64,000 nt of DNA from Winogradskyella marina (GTDB lineage: Bacteria > Bacteroidota > Bacteroidia > Flavobacteriales > Flavobacteriaceae): assembly GCF_015645385.1 (NCBI RefSeq), contig NZ_JADOET010000002.1, forward strand, positions 248,001-312,000, given 5' to 3'. A program made the translations under genes and the position numbers. Shown one piece after another: positions 35,062 to 44,287 of the stretch (position 1 is the stretch's first letter; each line of letters starts with the position of its first letter). The notes under the pieces were generated by a model. That model saw only the letters and a list, made by a program, of their open reading frames with translations, did not search any database and was not told the origin of the DNA.

Positions 35062-35808
35062 ATGAAACTACACTTAAAAATATGGCGGCAAAAAGATAGC
35101 CAAAGCAAAGGGGAATTTAAGGCATATACCTTAGAGGATGTAGACCAAGAATTGTCTTTTTTAGAAATGTTAGATACCTTAAACTTAAAATTGGTTAAAA
35201 AGGGAGACTACCCTGTAGAATTTGACCATGATTGTCGCGAAGGTATTTGTGGACAATGCGGTATGATGATTAACGGAATTGCCCATGGTCCTATAAAAAA
35301 CCTGACTACTTGCCAACTTCATATGCGTTCCTTTAAGGATGGTGATACCATTTATATTGAACCGTTTAGAGCTGCTGCCTTTCCTATTGTAAGAGATTTA
35401 AAAGTAAACCGTTCGTCTTTAGATCATATTATCACTTCAGGGGGTTATGTGTCCGTAGATACAGGTCAGGCACCAGAAGCAAACAGCATTCCTATAGCTC
35501 ATGAAGTCGCTGAAGCAGCCTTTGATGCTGCCGCTTGTATTGGTTGTGGCGCTTGTGTGGCAAGTTGTAAAAATGCAAGTGCAGCCTTGTTTACCAGTGC
35601 TAAAATTACCCAATTAGAATTGTTACCACAAGGACAAACAGAAACTAGTAAGCGTGTGGTTGCCATAGTAAATCAAATGGAAGAAGAAGGCTTTGGACAT
35701 TGTACCAATACTGAAGCTTGCCAAGTGGAATGCCCCGAAGATATTTCGGTTTTAAATATCCCACGTATGAATTATGAATACAATAAGGCGAAAATTTTAA
35801 ATAAATAG
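35062..35808 (+). CDS. sdhB: Succinate dehydrogenase iron-sulfur subunit
   Basis: 248 residues. The [2Fe-2S] ligands are in DCREGICGQCGMM and TTCQLHM (about 57-95). The [4Fe-4S] and [3Fe-4S] ligands are in CIGCGACVASC (about 159-169) and in CTNTEACQVECP. It links the flavin in SdhA to the heme subunit. It ends the sdhCAB operon. A weak stem with a T run at 35841-35864 may terminate it. Confidence 0.95.
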   Translation: MKLHLKIWRQKDSQSKGEFKAYTLEDVDQELSFLEMLDTLNLKLVKKGDYPVEFDHDCREGICGQCGMMINGIAHGPIKNLTTCQLHMRSFKDGDTIYIEPFRAAAFPIVRDLKVNRSSLDHIITSGGYVSVDTGQAPEANSIPIAHEVAEAAFDAAACIGCGACVASCKNASAALFTSAKITQLELLPQGQTETSKRVVAIVNQMEEEGFGHCTNTEACQVECPEDISVLNIPRMNYEYNKAKILNK

Positions 35809-36301
35809 TAAAGGAAATTAGAATGAATCTTAATTTTAGACAAGGAAGCCCTTTGCCTTTTTTATATCTAAAAAATCATCACTCACCAAATTATATTACC
35901 GGTAGGCATTAACGTTTTACGTTTGTATACACTGTGTAGAAACCAAAACATCTTCACTAAAGTTGGTAATATTCTATTCTAAACCGATAATGGACTTAGG
36001 GTTGTTGTCTGTAACAATCACATTCAATATAGGTGTTTATATTTTAATTGCTTAGGCATTGTATTGAGAGGTGTATTCCATTCGAATTGTAGAAAAATAC
36101 ATAGTATATCCAAAATACGACTATTAGTACACTATTTTAAGTCATTTATACAAAGGTTCTTTATAGGTACAGTTATAAATTAGATATTTGAACGTAAAAC
36201 AAATATTAATTGGCGTTTATTATGAGTCTAAAAATTAGTTGTTTAACTGTATGTTAGTTCATGTTTATCGCTGTAAATCTTTTTAATTAAACTTTAAAAT
36301 T
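35809..36301. other. Intergenic stretch without a gene
   Basis: A weak possible terminator (CAAGG/CCTTTG stem, then CCTTTTTT at 35841-35863) lies after sdhB. The rest shows no open frame, repeat or clear -7 box. It should hold the promoter of the outer-membrane protein gene at 36302. Confidence 0.4.
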
Positions 36302-36811
36302 ATGACTTTAAAATCACTTTGTTTAGGAGTGTTTATTGCGGTTCTCGCTCCATTCGTTTCTAATGCACAAGACCAAACAAAACTCGGCGGATACTTAGCT
36401 TATGGTACTGAGATAGAGAATATTGGTATAGGTGTCAATGCAGAATTTCCTATTGCCGACCAATTAACTATAGCACCAAGCTTTACCTATTTTTTACCTA
36501 AAGATGAATTTGGAGTAAAAGTTAATTGGTTTGAACTAAACGGAAATGTCAATTATTACTTTGTAGACTCATCAAACATTAGTGTTTATGGTCTAGGCGG
36601 ACTTAACTACTCAAGTGTTAAGGTGTCTTACGATGACGCTGTTGGATTTGGTGGTGATTTTTCGGCTTCTGATGGTCGCTTTGGGCTTAATTTAGGAGGA
36701 GGTGCTAACTTCGAAATTGGTAGTAATATCTTGCCATTTGCAGAGCTAAAGTATGTTATAATTGATGGCGGTCAACTAGTTATTGCTGCTGGTGTAAAAT
36801 TTAATATTTAA
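36302..36811 (+). CDS. Small outer-membrane beta-barrel protein
   Basis: 169 residues with a signal peptide (1-22, ending VSNAQ). The rest alternates polar and hydrophobic residues in the style of an eight-strand barrel (YGTEIENIGIGVNAEFPIA, PSFTYFLP, FELNGNVNYYF, VYGLGGLNYSS, GLNLGGGANFEI, LPFAELKYVI, LVIAAGVKFNI) and ends in an aromatic-containing strand, as needed for insertion by the Bam complex. It is a close paralogue of the protein encoded at 42108-42635. A lipoprotein gene follows 13 bases later. No specific function is known. Confidence 0.8.
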   Translation: MTLKSLCLGVFIAVLAPFVSNAQDQTKLGGYLAYGTEIENIGIGVNAEFPIADQLTIAPSFTYFLPKDEFGVKVNWFELNGNVNYYFVDSSNISVYGLGGLNYSSVKVSYDDAVGFGGDFSASDGRFGLNLGGGANFEIGSNILPFAELKYVIIDGGQLVIAAGVKFNI

Positions 36812-36824
36812 AAAAAAAAAACCT

Positions 36825-37448
36825 ATGATGAAAGTAAAAAATAATGTATTAAAAGTCCTATTTATAAGCCTAATGTTTTCGTTTGCAGCTTGTAGTAGTG
36901 ATGATGATAATCCAAATGATGATAATGGTGGAACAATTGGAGGCAACCACACCTATGATATAGAGTTGGTGGGTGCTTCTGAAACTATTGAGCTTTCGGC
37001 ATCTATACCTAACCCTCCTCAAGAAGGTGAAGAGGACGCTTTTAGTGTGTCGGCAGTATATGGATCAAATCCTGATGATAGTGATGGTGATGATAATATG
37101 GTGATATCGATGTCGATATTTAATAATGCCTCATCGGAAATGATTTATGGTTTGTTTAATTTAGGTGATAACCGACAGGCATTGTATCCTTTTGCTCACC
37201 CTGATGATAACGACGACGATAATGAGACAGGATTAGCTATAAGACCTGCCGGGTTGTCAACAGTATATGAATCTATTTCTGGTACTTTAAATTTTTCAAA
37301 TGTTAAATTGTCAGGCACTACAATTGCTACTGGTGTATCTAGTTTTACACTCAATTTTTCAGGTGATTTTATAGATGAAGATGATAATATCTATCAAGGC
37401 TCTGGTACAATTGTTATCAGTCCTTTAGAAGGTCTTAATTATAATTAA
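36825..37448 (+). CDS. Asp-rich lipoprotein of unknown function
   Basis: 207 residues with a lipoprotein signal and lipobox FAAC (Cys about 24) followed by SSDDDNPNDDNGG, an acidic spacer typical of surface-exported lipoproteins in Bacteroidota. The body is beta-rich and includes two more acidic clusters (NPDDSDGDD and HPDDNDDDNE). No family is recognised. It follows the small outer-membrane protein by 13 bases, probably in the same operon, and is followed by a clear terminator. Confidence 0.7.
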   Translation: MMKVKNNVLKVLFISLMFSFAACSSDDDNPNDDNGGTIGGNHTYDIELVGASETIELSASIPNPPQEGEEDAFSVSAVYGSNPDDSDGDDNMVISMSIFNNASSEMIYGLFNLGDNRQALYPFAHPDDNDDDNETGLAIRPAGLSTVYESISGTLNFSNVKLSGTTIATGVSSFTLNFSGDFIDEDDNIYQGSGTIVISPLEGLNYN

Positions 37449-37587
37449 TCGTTTAAAGATTTGAAATAAGTAATTATAATACTAAAAGTTTCAAACCAAT
37501 ATAAAATCAATTAAAAATACTGAGTTAGTAATATTTTTTTTTTGAAAACTAAATATGAAATGGATACGTTCATTTCTTGTATAAAAT

Positions 37588-37626
37588 TGCCCTTATCTAA
37601 CCTATTAGATTAGGGCATTTTTTTTT
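37588..37626 (+). terminator. Intrinsic terminator after the lipoprotein gene
   Basis: TGCCCTTATCTAA (37588-37600) pairs with TTAGATTAGGGCA (37605-37617) with one mismatch, followed by nine T. It ends the two-gene unit 36302-37448. The remainder of the 313-base gap holds a -7-like box at 37669. Confidence 0.85.
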
Positions 37627-37668
37627 GGGTAACTGACTTAAGTCATAACGCAACATTGTTGAGAGTCC

Positions 37669-37676
37669 TATTTTTG
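37669..37676 (+). promoter_or_regulatory. Possible -7 box of the hydroxyacyl-CoA dehydrogenase gene
   Basis: TATTTTTG is a perfect match to TAnnTTTG, 85 bases upstream of the start at 37762. A TTG at the usual -33 distance is not present, so the call is tentative. Confidence 0.35.
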
Positions 37677-37761
37677 TGTCATCTATTGATATAATAACTC
37701 AAGAAATAGACATCGAAATCTATTTTCCGTAGAATCGAAATACACTAAAAACGATAAAAAA

Positions 37762-38658
37762 ATGACCTATAAAAATGTAACCATAGCAGGAAGTGGGGTT
37801 TTAGGATATCAAATTGCATTTCAAACTGCATTTCATGGATTTAACGTCACCGTTTATGATATTAATGATGCTGTTTTAGGTAAAGCAAAAGCAAAATTCA
37901 GTAGCCTTGGTGAAGCATTTAAAAGAGACCTAAATGCAACTCAGCAACAATTAGATAAAACATTTCAAAACTTAAGTTACACATCAAATTTGCTAGAGGC
38001 AGTTAAAGATGCCGATTTACTTATCGAAGCTGTACCAGAAAATCCAGAAATTAAAATAGATTTTTATACCAAGCTAGCAAAAGTAGCACCTGATAAAACG
38101 GTTTTTGTAACCAATTCTTCAACACTATTGCCAAGTCATTTTGCAGAAGCCACAGGGAGACCTTCTAAATTTCTAGCGTTACACTTCGCGAATTCAATTT
38201 GGATTCATAATACAGCAGAAATTATGGGACACAACGGAACGGACCCTAAAGTTTTTGATGCTGTAGTTGACTTTGCAAAAGCGATTGGTATGCTCGCATT
38301 ACCTTTACATAAAGAGCAACCTGGCTATATTCTAAACTCTTTATTGGTGCCATTGTTAAGTGCTGCTACAAGTTTATTGGTAAATGAAGTTGCTAAGCCA
38401 GAAACCATTGACAAAACTTGGATGAAAGCTACAGGAGCACCCGTTGGCCCATTTGGTATACTAGACATTGTAGGTATAACCACAGCATATAATATTGATA
38501 AAATAGCGGCAGAAAAAACGAAGGACGACTTAAAAATAAAAACCGTAGCCTACTTAAAAGAAAATTTTATTGATAAAAATAAATTAGGAGTTGCAACCAA
38601 TGAGGGCTTTTATAACTATCCAAACCCAGCGTATAAGGATGTTGATTTTTTAAAATAA
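37762..38658 (+). CDS. 3-hydroxyacyl-CoA dehydrogenase (3-hydroxybutyryl-CoA dehydrogenase type)
   Basis: 298 residues. The NAD-binding motif is VTIAGSGVLGYQIA (about 6-19), with the usual acidic residue at the end of strand 2 (VYDIND). Later elements are LLIEAVPENPEIK, FVTNSSTLLPS, FLALHFANSIW (catalytic His) and GYILNSLLVPLL, all as in the family. It oxidises 3-hydroxyacyl-CoA with NAD+, in beta-oxidation or butyrate-type pathways. It stands alone, so the pathway is not shown by context. Confidence 0.85.
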   Translation: MTYKNVTIAGSGVLGYQIAFQTAFHGFNVTVYDINDAVLGKAKAKFSSLGEAFKRDLNATQQQLDKTFQNLSYTSNLLEAVKDADLLIEAVPENPEIKIDFYTKLAKVAPDKTVFVTNSSTLLPSHFAEATGRPSKFLALHFANSIWIHNTAEIMGHNGTDPKVFDAVVDFAKAIGMLALPLHKEQPGYILNSLLVPLLSAATSLLVNEVAKPETIDKTWMKATGAPVGPFGILDIVGITTAYNIDKIAAEKTKDDLKIKTVAYLKENFIDKNKLGVATNEGFYNYPNPAYKDVDFLK

Positions 38659-38807
38659 TTTAAACTTGAGTTCAACTTATGATTTAATGTTTAGACCCCT
38701 AAAAAAAAAAGGCTATAATTCAGTTGAAATTATGAGGACATAAACCGTTTTAATACAGGAAATGTTCAAAGGTTTACTTTGAAAATAATAAGAGTGATTA
38801 TCCTATT

Positions 38808-39575
38808 TTACGATATGAATAATTCTTTGTTTTTCTCAAGGGCAGATTGTGTTGCTGTATAGCCCAAGTTAAAAATGGCGTCCATATTATTCATTCCAAA
38901 AGTGCTGTAATTTACCAATTCTTGAGGATTGATAACTAAATCACAATTTGGAAATTTAGTTGAGGATTCTGCCGCCACTTTTATTTTATATGCACGTTCT
39001 ATTACTGAGTAAGAATGTTTCAAATCTTTCATACTCACCGTTTTTAATGGGTTTACACAGACACCAATAATTTTATCGCATGTGTTTAATAATGGTTCTA
39101 CCGGAAAATTATTTAGGGTACCTCCATCTACGTAAAACTTCCCGTTTATTTCAGTAGGTGTAAAAACACCAGGAAAAGAAGCGGATGCTATAATAGGTTT
39201 AATGAGTTGCCCTTTGCTAAAAATTTTTGATGTGCCATCAACGATATTTGCAGCAGTAATAAATAAGGGTTTTTTTAAAGCATCAAAACTATCCTCTGGC
39301 AAATAGGATTTAAGATCGTTATAGAAGTTGTCGGAATTTAAAAATCCGGGTTTTTTTCGAGCAAATCGTTTGGTATGAAAAAGCGGTGTTGTTTTAAAGA
39401 ACGTCAATATTTCCGGCCATGGTACACCAGCGGCGTATAAAGCACCTACAATAGCCCCTGCACTTGCTCCAGCAATATGAGTGGGAAAAATACCGTGTTC
39501 TTCTAAAGCTTTAATCACTCCAATATGAGCGGCTCCTCGTGCACCACCACCCGAAAGTACTAATCCTATATTCAT
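38808..39575 (-). CDS. Patatin-like phospholipase (RssA-like)
   Basis: 255 residues from the ATG at 39575 (MNIGLVLSGGGARGAAHIG). An in-frame TTG at 39590 is less likely. The family blocks are the oxyanion motif GGGARG, the nucleophile GASAG in THIAGASAGAIVGAL, and the Asp of the catalytic dyad in YVDGGTLNNFPV. There is no signal peptide, so it is a cytoplasmic serine acylhydrolase. Its lipid substrate is unknown. It is a single-gene unit. Confidence 0.88.
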   Translation of the reverse strand: MNIGLVLSGGGARGAAHIGVIKALEEHGIFPTHIAGASAGAIVGALYAAGVPWPEILTFFKTTPLFHTKRFARKKPGFLNSDNFYNDLKSYLPEDSFDALKKPLFITAANIVDGTSKIFSKGQLIKPIIASASFPGVFTPTEINGKFYVDGGTLNNFPVEPLLNTCDKIIGVCVNPLKTVSMKDLKHSYSVIERAYKIKVAAESSTKFPNCDLVINPQELVNYSTFGMNNMDAIFNLGYTATQSALEKNKELFIS

Positions 39576-39879
39576 GTTACAAAGGTACAAGCTTACTAAT
39601 AAATGTATAATGATTTTTATAATTATTAGTGTCCGACTAAAAATAATTAAGCTACTAAAGCCTTATTTAAATTTCTGGTTTCAAGAGTTTTGAGGCATAA
39701 GGCCAAACTACTGGAAAATTCAATTTAAAGCAGAAAAATTTTAATTTTAATAAAGCTTGCCACCAGTGTGTTAGAATTAGGTCTTGGTTCTTTTGTCTAA
39801 CAGCAAAGCGGTCTTATGTCATTTATGTTTACAGAAAACGAGTTAGCATAAATAGAAATAAAGACTGTTGAATTAAAAA
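39576..39879. other. Intergenic stretch, possible transposase remnant
   Basis: No intact gene. On the minus strand a short open stretch (about 39660-39800) reads RQKNQDLILTHWWQALLKLK and then ends KLLKPEI and a stop; it resembles the end of a transposase but I could not assign a family. The stretch TTAGTCGGACAC next to it may be an insertion-sequence end. The support is weak. Confidence 0.25.
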
Positions 39880-39911
39880 AGGCCATCCCAAATTTATAAT
39901 TGAAACGGCCT
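39873..39911 (-). terminator. Intrinsic terminator after the FnIII lipoprotein gene
   Basis: On the minus strand AGGCCGTTTCAA pairs with TTTGGGATGGCCT, with G-U pairs, and a T run follows (39873-39880). It starts 10 bases past the stop at 39921. Confidence 0.75.
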
Positions 39912-39920
39912 CATTTTTTA

Positions 39921-40622
39921 TTATGCCTTAATAAATGTTAATATTGTTCCATCAATATTTACTACCAGTTCGGTAGATGAAATGGACTGAATATCCCAAA
40001 TGGTCGTAGTGCCATTTAGTGTCACTTCAAACTGAAACCTATCAATTACTTGGTAGGTACCATTTTCACTATTCATTAGCACACAATTTCCATTAGTATC
40101 TTCGTCATAGTTAGTTACTTGAAAGAATAGGTCTTCTGTGAAATTGATAAAGGCATTTTTTTTACATTCTGAGAATGGCGGTGCTCCAGCCTGACTTTCA
40201 AAATACCATTCTCCTATTAAGATCTCTCCAGTAGTCAGCTCTCTAGTTGTAAATGAATCGATGTTACTTTGGGTTGTATTTCCATTAGCATCTTTTGCTA
40301 TAACGGTCCAGTAATATGTGGTTTCTGGTTGTAAATCCGTTTGTATGTTATAAGTAGTTGTATTCAAGTTATTAGCAATTTCCATTTGGGGTGGATTTTG
40401 AGTATCCAAATAAACTTGGTAACTAATTGCATCGCCTTCTGGATCTGTTGAGGCTTCCCAAGATAATTGAAGTTGTAAATCGGCAGCATTAGCCACATCC
40501 ACAACATTAAAGTTGTTTGGGGCCTTGTTAGTTATGTTATCATCATCGCTGCTGCAGCTTGAAACTAACCCTATAAGCATTAATATAAGTAGGGTTCTTG
40601 ATATATTTTGATATGTTTTCAT
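39921..40622 (-). CDS. Lipoprotein with one fibronectin type III domain
   Basis: 233 residues. The lipobox is VSSC (Cys23), followed by SSDDD. Residues about 33-130 form a fibronectin type III domain (PNNFNVVDVANAADLQLQLS, then TYYWTVIAKDANGNTTQS). The C-terminal part (about 133-233: GEILIGEWYFES, then NCVLMNSENGTYQV) resembles lipocalin-like domains common in Bacteroidota lipoproteins, including two Cys. It is probably on the outer membrane; its role is unknown. It ends at a terminator and is separate from the next lipoprotein by 176 bases with no gene. Confidence 0.75.
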   Translation of the reverse strand: MKTYQNISRTLLILMLIGLVSSCSSDDDNITNKAPNNFNVVDVANAADLQLQLSWEASTDPEGDAISYQVYLDTQNPPQMEIANNLNTTTYNIQTDLQPETTYYWTVIAKDANGNTTQSNIDSFTTRELTTGEILIGEWYFESQAGAPPFSECKKNAFINFTEDLFFQVTNYDEDTNGNCVLMNSENGTYQVIDRFQFEVTLNGTTTIWDIQSISSTELVVNIDGTILTFIKA

Positions 40623-40798
40623 TTTATATAATTTATTTATTGAATATTTTTAATTTTAAAAGTGAGCTAGAAGAACACCTTTATGATTTATGCACTCGTA
40701 TTTTTTTGTATCAAAAAGGTGTTTTAAGCATGGTTTATTACCTGTTTTTGACTATTTTCATTAGGTATAAAACAAACCACTTTAAATGTGCTATTTAA

Positions 40799-42013
40799 TT
40801 AGTTGGAGCACATATAATCACCACTTACATTTTCTAGCGTGTTGTTGTTTTCGGTAAGGTTTGGATTTGTAGGGTCATAGCGGTTATATAGAGCACAAGC
40901 ACCAATATCCTTGAATGTTGTGTTTGTAACTGTTAAAACGGGATCTACCCACATTTCAATGGCACCGCCAGCTCCTGCACCACCTGCATATTCAATTAAA
41001 ACGTTATCAAATTTATTTAAAACAGATGAAGAACGTTGAATAGAAAGTGTTTTCCAAGCACCTGGTGCTTTTGTTACACCTGTAAAGGTGATTGGGTTCG
41101 TTGGAGTTCCTACTGCAATTAATGCGCTACCCTCATTAAAAAGTTTATCTAATTCAAGTCCTTTGCTGTCTTCAAATTCCAAAATAACACCTGGCTCTAA
41201 AGTTAATTGTGCGCCATTTTTTATTACTATATCATCAGCAGTTCGGTATGGTACGCTTAATGTTTTCCATGTTTGAGTGGTTGTTATTGATCCATCTTGA
41301 CCTGCACTTAAACGAATGACATCAATTGTATTTCCTGTAAAATCGCCTCCAGAAATATCACTAACAATATTGGTATCCGCATATAAGGGTATATTACAGT
41401 TGTTTATTATTGTATTATTAATTTCTACATCATAGTCAAATGCTGTGGCAGCAATACCATTATTTGAACTATTTTTAATGGTTACATTATTTAGTCTGAA
41501 ATACGTGTCTCTAGTTAATATTAGGCTCGCCGGTTCACTATTACTGGTTAAGCCACCATCGCCAGCGTACTCCATAGTCACATAATCAAAACGGTTGCTT
41601 AAACTTTCACTAGAAACCATGATACCTTTCCATGCCCCTTTTGCTTTTGATCTACCCGAAAAAGAAATAGGATTGCTTTGAGAGCCTATCGCATTTATAG
41701 AACCACTTTCCGTAACTTTCATACCAGCGGCATCAGAAAACTCTATCACCACACCTGGTTCAATTTTTAAGTCTATTGAGACGGACATAACGCAATCTAT
41801 AATGTAATCCACATCGTTATTTATATTTTCTAATACCAGAATAGCATCTGCATTATTGGTTTGAAAAGAATTACACTCTAATAAAACAGTAGGATTATTA
41901 CCTTGAGGCGGCTCTTCAGTTAAGGGGCCATCGTCACTGCTACAACTGGTAAAAGCGAAGCCAATTAATAGTAAAAGCATTAAAGGTTTTAATGTATTTT
42001 TTAGATTTTTCAT
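40799..42013 (-). CDS. Lipoprotein with parallel beta-helix repeats
   Basis: 404 residues. The lipobox is FTSC (Cys24), followed by SSDDG. The body shows two similar halves, each with KIEPGVVIEF or TLEPGVILEF, then a SQSNPISFSG or TPTNPITFTG turn, then GAWKGI or GAWKTL and a FDxVxxEYAG element. This is the repeated right-handed beta-helix lipoprotein type that is common in Bacteroidota. It has no recognised catalytic motif and may be a surface protein. It is read alone. Confidence 0.72.
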   Translation of the reverse strand: MKNLKNTLKPLMLLLLIGFAFTSCSSDDGPLTEEPPQGNNPTVLLECNSFQTNNADAILVLENINNDVDYIIDCVMSVSIDLKIEPGVVIEFSDAAGMKVTESGSINAIGSQSNPISFSGRSKAKGAWKGIMVSSESLSNRFDYVTMEYAGDGGLTSNSEPASLILTRDTYFRLNNVTIKNSSNNGIAATAFDYDVEINNTIINNCNIPLYADTNIVSDISGGDFTGNTIDVIRLSAGQDGSITTTQTWKTLSVPYRTADDIVIKNGAQLTLEPGVILEFEDSKGLELDKLFNEGSALIAVGTPTNPITFTGVTKAPGAWKTLSIQRSSSVLNKFDNVLIEYAGGAGAGGAIEMWVDPVLTVTNTTFKDIGACALYNRYDPTNPNLTENNNTLENVSGDYMCSN

Positions 42014-42107
42014 TTTTATTGTTTTTGATTAAATGTTTAATTGATATTGAAAGTTTTTTATTTTTTAGAATTCATTGTTATTCCAATAAAAAACATGCTG
42101 TGTTATT

Positions 42108-42635
42108 TTAAAGATTAAACCTTACTCCAGCTGCGAGCACAAGCTGTCCTCCGTCTATAATGACGTATTTGAGCTCTGCAAACGGCGTAATATTTCCATT
42201 GAGTTTAAGGTTGGCTCCACCACCAAGGTTGAGGCCAATTCTGCCATCGCTTCCGCTGGCGTTGCCACCAAATCCGCCGAAGGCATTAGTGTCAAATTTT
42301 ACGTTGACATTGGTATAGTTTAAACCACCAAGACCATAGACATCAAACTGTTCATCTTGAATAAAATAGTAATTGACATTGGCATTAAACTCAAACCATG
42401 TCACCTTTACCGGACCTTCTTCTTTAGGCAGGTAATAAATAAAACTTGGTGAAATACTGATTTTATCGGCAATACCAAATTCTGCATTGGCACCAATACC
42501 AATGTTTTCAATTTCGGTACCATAAGCAAGCATACCTCCAATATTGGTATCTATGTCTTGGGCATTTGTGGTATTTGAAAAGAGGCAGGTCAGCACTAGG
42601 CTTAACGTGATAATAAATAGTTTTTGAGTTTTCAT
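42108..42635 (-). CDS. Small outer-membrane beta-barrel protein, paralogue of 36302-36811
   Basis: 175 residues with a signal peptide (1-25, ending TTNAQ). The barrel part follows its paralogue closely: AYGTEIENIGIGANAEFGIA, PSFIYYLP, FEFNANVNYYFI, VYGLGGLNYTN, GLNLGGGANLKL, and ITPFAELKYVIIDGGQLVLA. It differs in a small glycine-rich loop (NAFGGFGGNASGSDG). The two copies lie 5.3 kb apart on opposite strands, pointing to an old duplication and inversion. Function unknown. Confidence 0.8.
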   Translation of the reverse strand: MKTQKLFIITLSLVLTCLFSNTTNAQDIDTNIGGMLAYGTEIENIGIGANAEFGIADKISISPSFIYYLPKEEGPVKVTWFEFNANVNYYFIQDEQFDVYGLGGLNYTNVNVKFDTNAFGGFGGNASGSDGRIGLNLGGGANLKLNGNITPFAELKYVIIDGGQLVLAAGVRFNL

Positions 42636-42691
42636 ATTATTAATTTTAAGATTTGGTTAAGTATGTTGATTTTTAATTAGCGAAAAGAATG

Positions 42692-42895
42692 TTAATATAG
42701 GTGGCATGAATTCTTAACTACCCGTTTGATCATAGTTTGGTTATCACCTGTAGTGATTTTTACAAAATATATTTCGGCTGCAAATTGAGATAGATTGATT
42801 TCGGATTGTGCACCCCAACGTTTTAAAGATTGACCAGTGATAGAAAAGAGATTGATTTTTTGAATGTGTTTTGTTGTATCGTAGTTCTTTAACAT
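42692..42895 (-). pseudogene. Orphan T9SS sorting-domain tail
   Basis: 67 codons. KINLFSITGQSLKRWGAQSE, INLSQFAAEIYFVKI and NQTMIKRVVKN follow the last two-thirds of a type A T9SS sorting domain, which normally ends a secreted protein of several hundred residues. There is no signal peptide and no passenger domain, and the YPNP start of the domain is missing. It is best read as the remains of a lost secreted protein. Confidence 0.65.
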
Positions 42896-42919
42896 GATTT
42901 TTTAAGGATTGCGTTGTTA

Positions 42920-43303
42920 TTAATTATTCTTAAACCATTCTTCATATTTCGCTCCGAGAAAAGGTACTGGTTTTTGTTTTCCATTAATAGCATTGAGAAG
43001 CCCTACAACCCATAAATAAAGCATTATAAACATTCCCAAGAAGCTGACGATCCATCCTAAAATGGGGATCATTCCAACCACACCTAAGGCTAATCCGGTA
43101 AGGCCTAAACCCAAAGATTGTTTGATGTGATAACTAGGAAAAGCGTGCTTTTTATCATTGTTCATTACAAAAGCGATAATCAGACCTATTAAAGTGATGT
43201 AGGAGATGACTGCAATATTTTTTTCTTCACTGCTAAGGGATTCATTCATATCATTTGAAGTTTCTACAGAATGTGTTTGGGGTGTGTCTATGTTTGTGTC
43301 CAT
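42920..43303 (-). CDS. DUF4870-family membrane protein
   Basis: 127 residues. A hydrophilic N-terminus (1-28) is followed by EKNIAVISYITLIGLIIAFV (about 27-46), then HIKQSLGLGLTGLALGVVGM and IPILGWIVSFLGMFIMLYLW, giving three to four membrane segments. The HIKQS motif and the final GLLNAINGKQKPVPFLG are typical of DUF4870 (Tic20-like) proteins. They are small inner-membrane proteins of unknown function. It has no close partner. Confidence 0.78.
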   Translation of the reverse strand: MDTNIDTPQTHSVETSNDMNESLSSEEKNIAVISYITLIGLIIAFVMNNDKKHAFPSYHIKQSLGLGLTGLALGVVGMIPILGWIVSFLGMFIMLYLWVVGLLNAINGKQKPVPFLGAKYEEWFKNN

Positions 43304-43559
43304 AATTGTTTTAAAAGCAAATGTTCATATATATGGCTGATATTCAAAGATGAATTGTGTCAATGGGGCTAAGAACTTTATAACCTACATGATTTTGAAT
43401 GTAATTGGAAATACCGACTATTGGTCTAATTTGTACGATTACCAAACATCCGCGGATTTAAGCTAAATACAGTGTGTTTTATGCAAGCCATACAATTATA
43501 TTTAGGTTCCTCTATTTTTTTAGTAACTTAGAAAACCATCCATTAAAAAATTCATCGAA

Positions 43560-44282
43560 ATGATAAAAATAATTCTTGTTGACGACGAACCTAAGGCTAT
43601 AAAAAGTTTAGAATGGGAGATTGCTAATTTTTGCCAAGGCGTGGAGGTTATGGCGACCTTTACAAAACCAAACGAAGCTATTGCTTATTTACAGAAGAAT
43701 AATCCAGATTGTGTTTTTCTAGATGTAGAAATGCCAGAAATGGATGGATTTAAATTTTTAGATTACTTTAAAAATAGAACCTTTCGTGTGGTTTTTATAA
43801 CGGCTTATAACCAGTATGCCATTAAGGCTATTAAAGAGAATGCTATGGATTATTTATTGAAGCCCATAGACTCTGATGATTTGGTATTAACGATTGAAAA
43901 GATCAAGGCTGATAAATTAAATACGCGTACTTATGACGCTCTGGAAGAACGCTTGAGTGCAAACACCAAAAAAAGAATTGCCATTCCTACAGAAGGCAAG
44001 TTAATTTTTGTAAATACAGAAAATATTCTTTATTGCAATAGTGATGGCAACTACTGCAAAATCCATATGGTAGATAAAAAACCTTTGTTTGTTTCCAAAA
44101 AATTAAAAGAAATTGTGTCCATTTTACCTGATGATGATTTTTTTCGGGTCCACAATAGCTATGTTATTAATCTAAAAAAGGTTAATGAATACTTAAAAAC
44201 AGATGGCTATGTTATTTTAGACAATCATAAAAAAATTCCGGTTTCACGAAGTAGAAAATTAGCTTTTTTGGATAAAATATAA
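43560..44282 (+). CDS. LytTR-family response regulator
   Basis: 240 residues. The receiver domain has the acidic pair in LVDDEP (about 6-11), phospho-acceptor D55 in CVFLDVEMPEMDG and the Lys in YLLKPI (about 103). A LytTR DNA-binding domain follows (about 135-240, with IPTEGKLIFVNTENILYC, DGNYCKI and FFRVHNSYVINLKKV). Such regulators bind DNA through beta strands and often control surface or exopolysaccharide genes. Its kinase starts 5 bases after it. Confidence 0.9.
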   Translation: MIKIILVDDEPKAIKSLEWEIANFCQGVEVMATFTKPNEAIAYLQKNNPDCVFLDVEMPEMDGFKFLDYFKNRTFRVVFITAYNQYAIKAIKENAMDYLLKPIDSDDLVLTIEKIKADKLNTRTYDALEERLSANTKKRIAIPTEGKLIFVNTENILYCNSDGNYCKIHMVDKKPLFVSKKLKEIVSILPDDDFFRVHNSYVINLKKVNEYLKTDGYVILDNHKKIPVSRSRKLAFLDKI

Positions 44283-44287
44283 TACGA

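Noticed and set aside
40598-40798. Plus-strand open frame of 66 codons between two lipoprotein genes
   Set aside because: AT-rich gap with hydrophobic residues only from composition; starts inside the signal sequence of the minus-strand gene; no family features.
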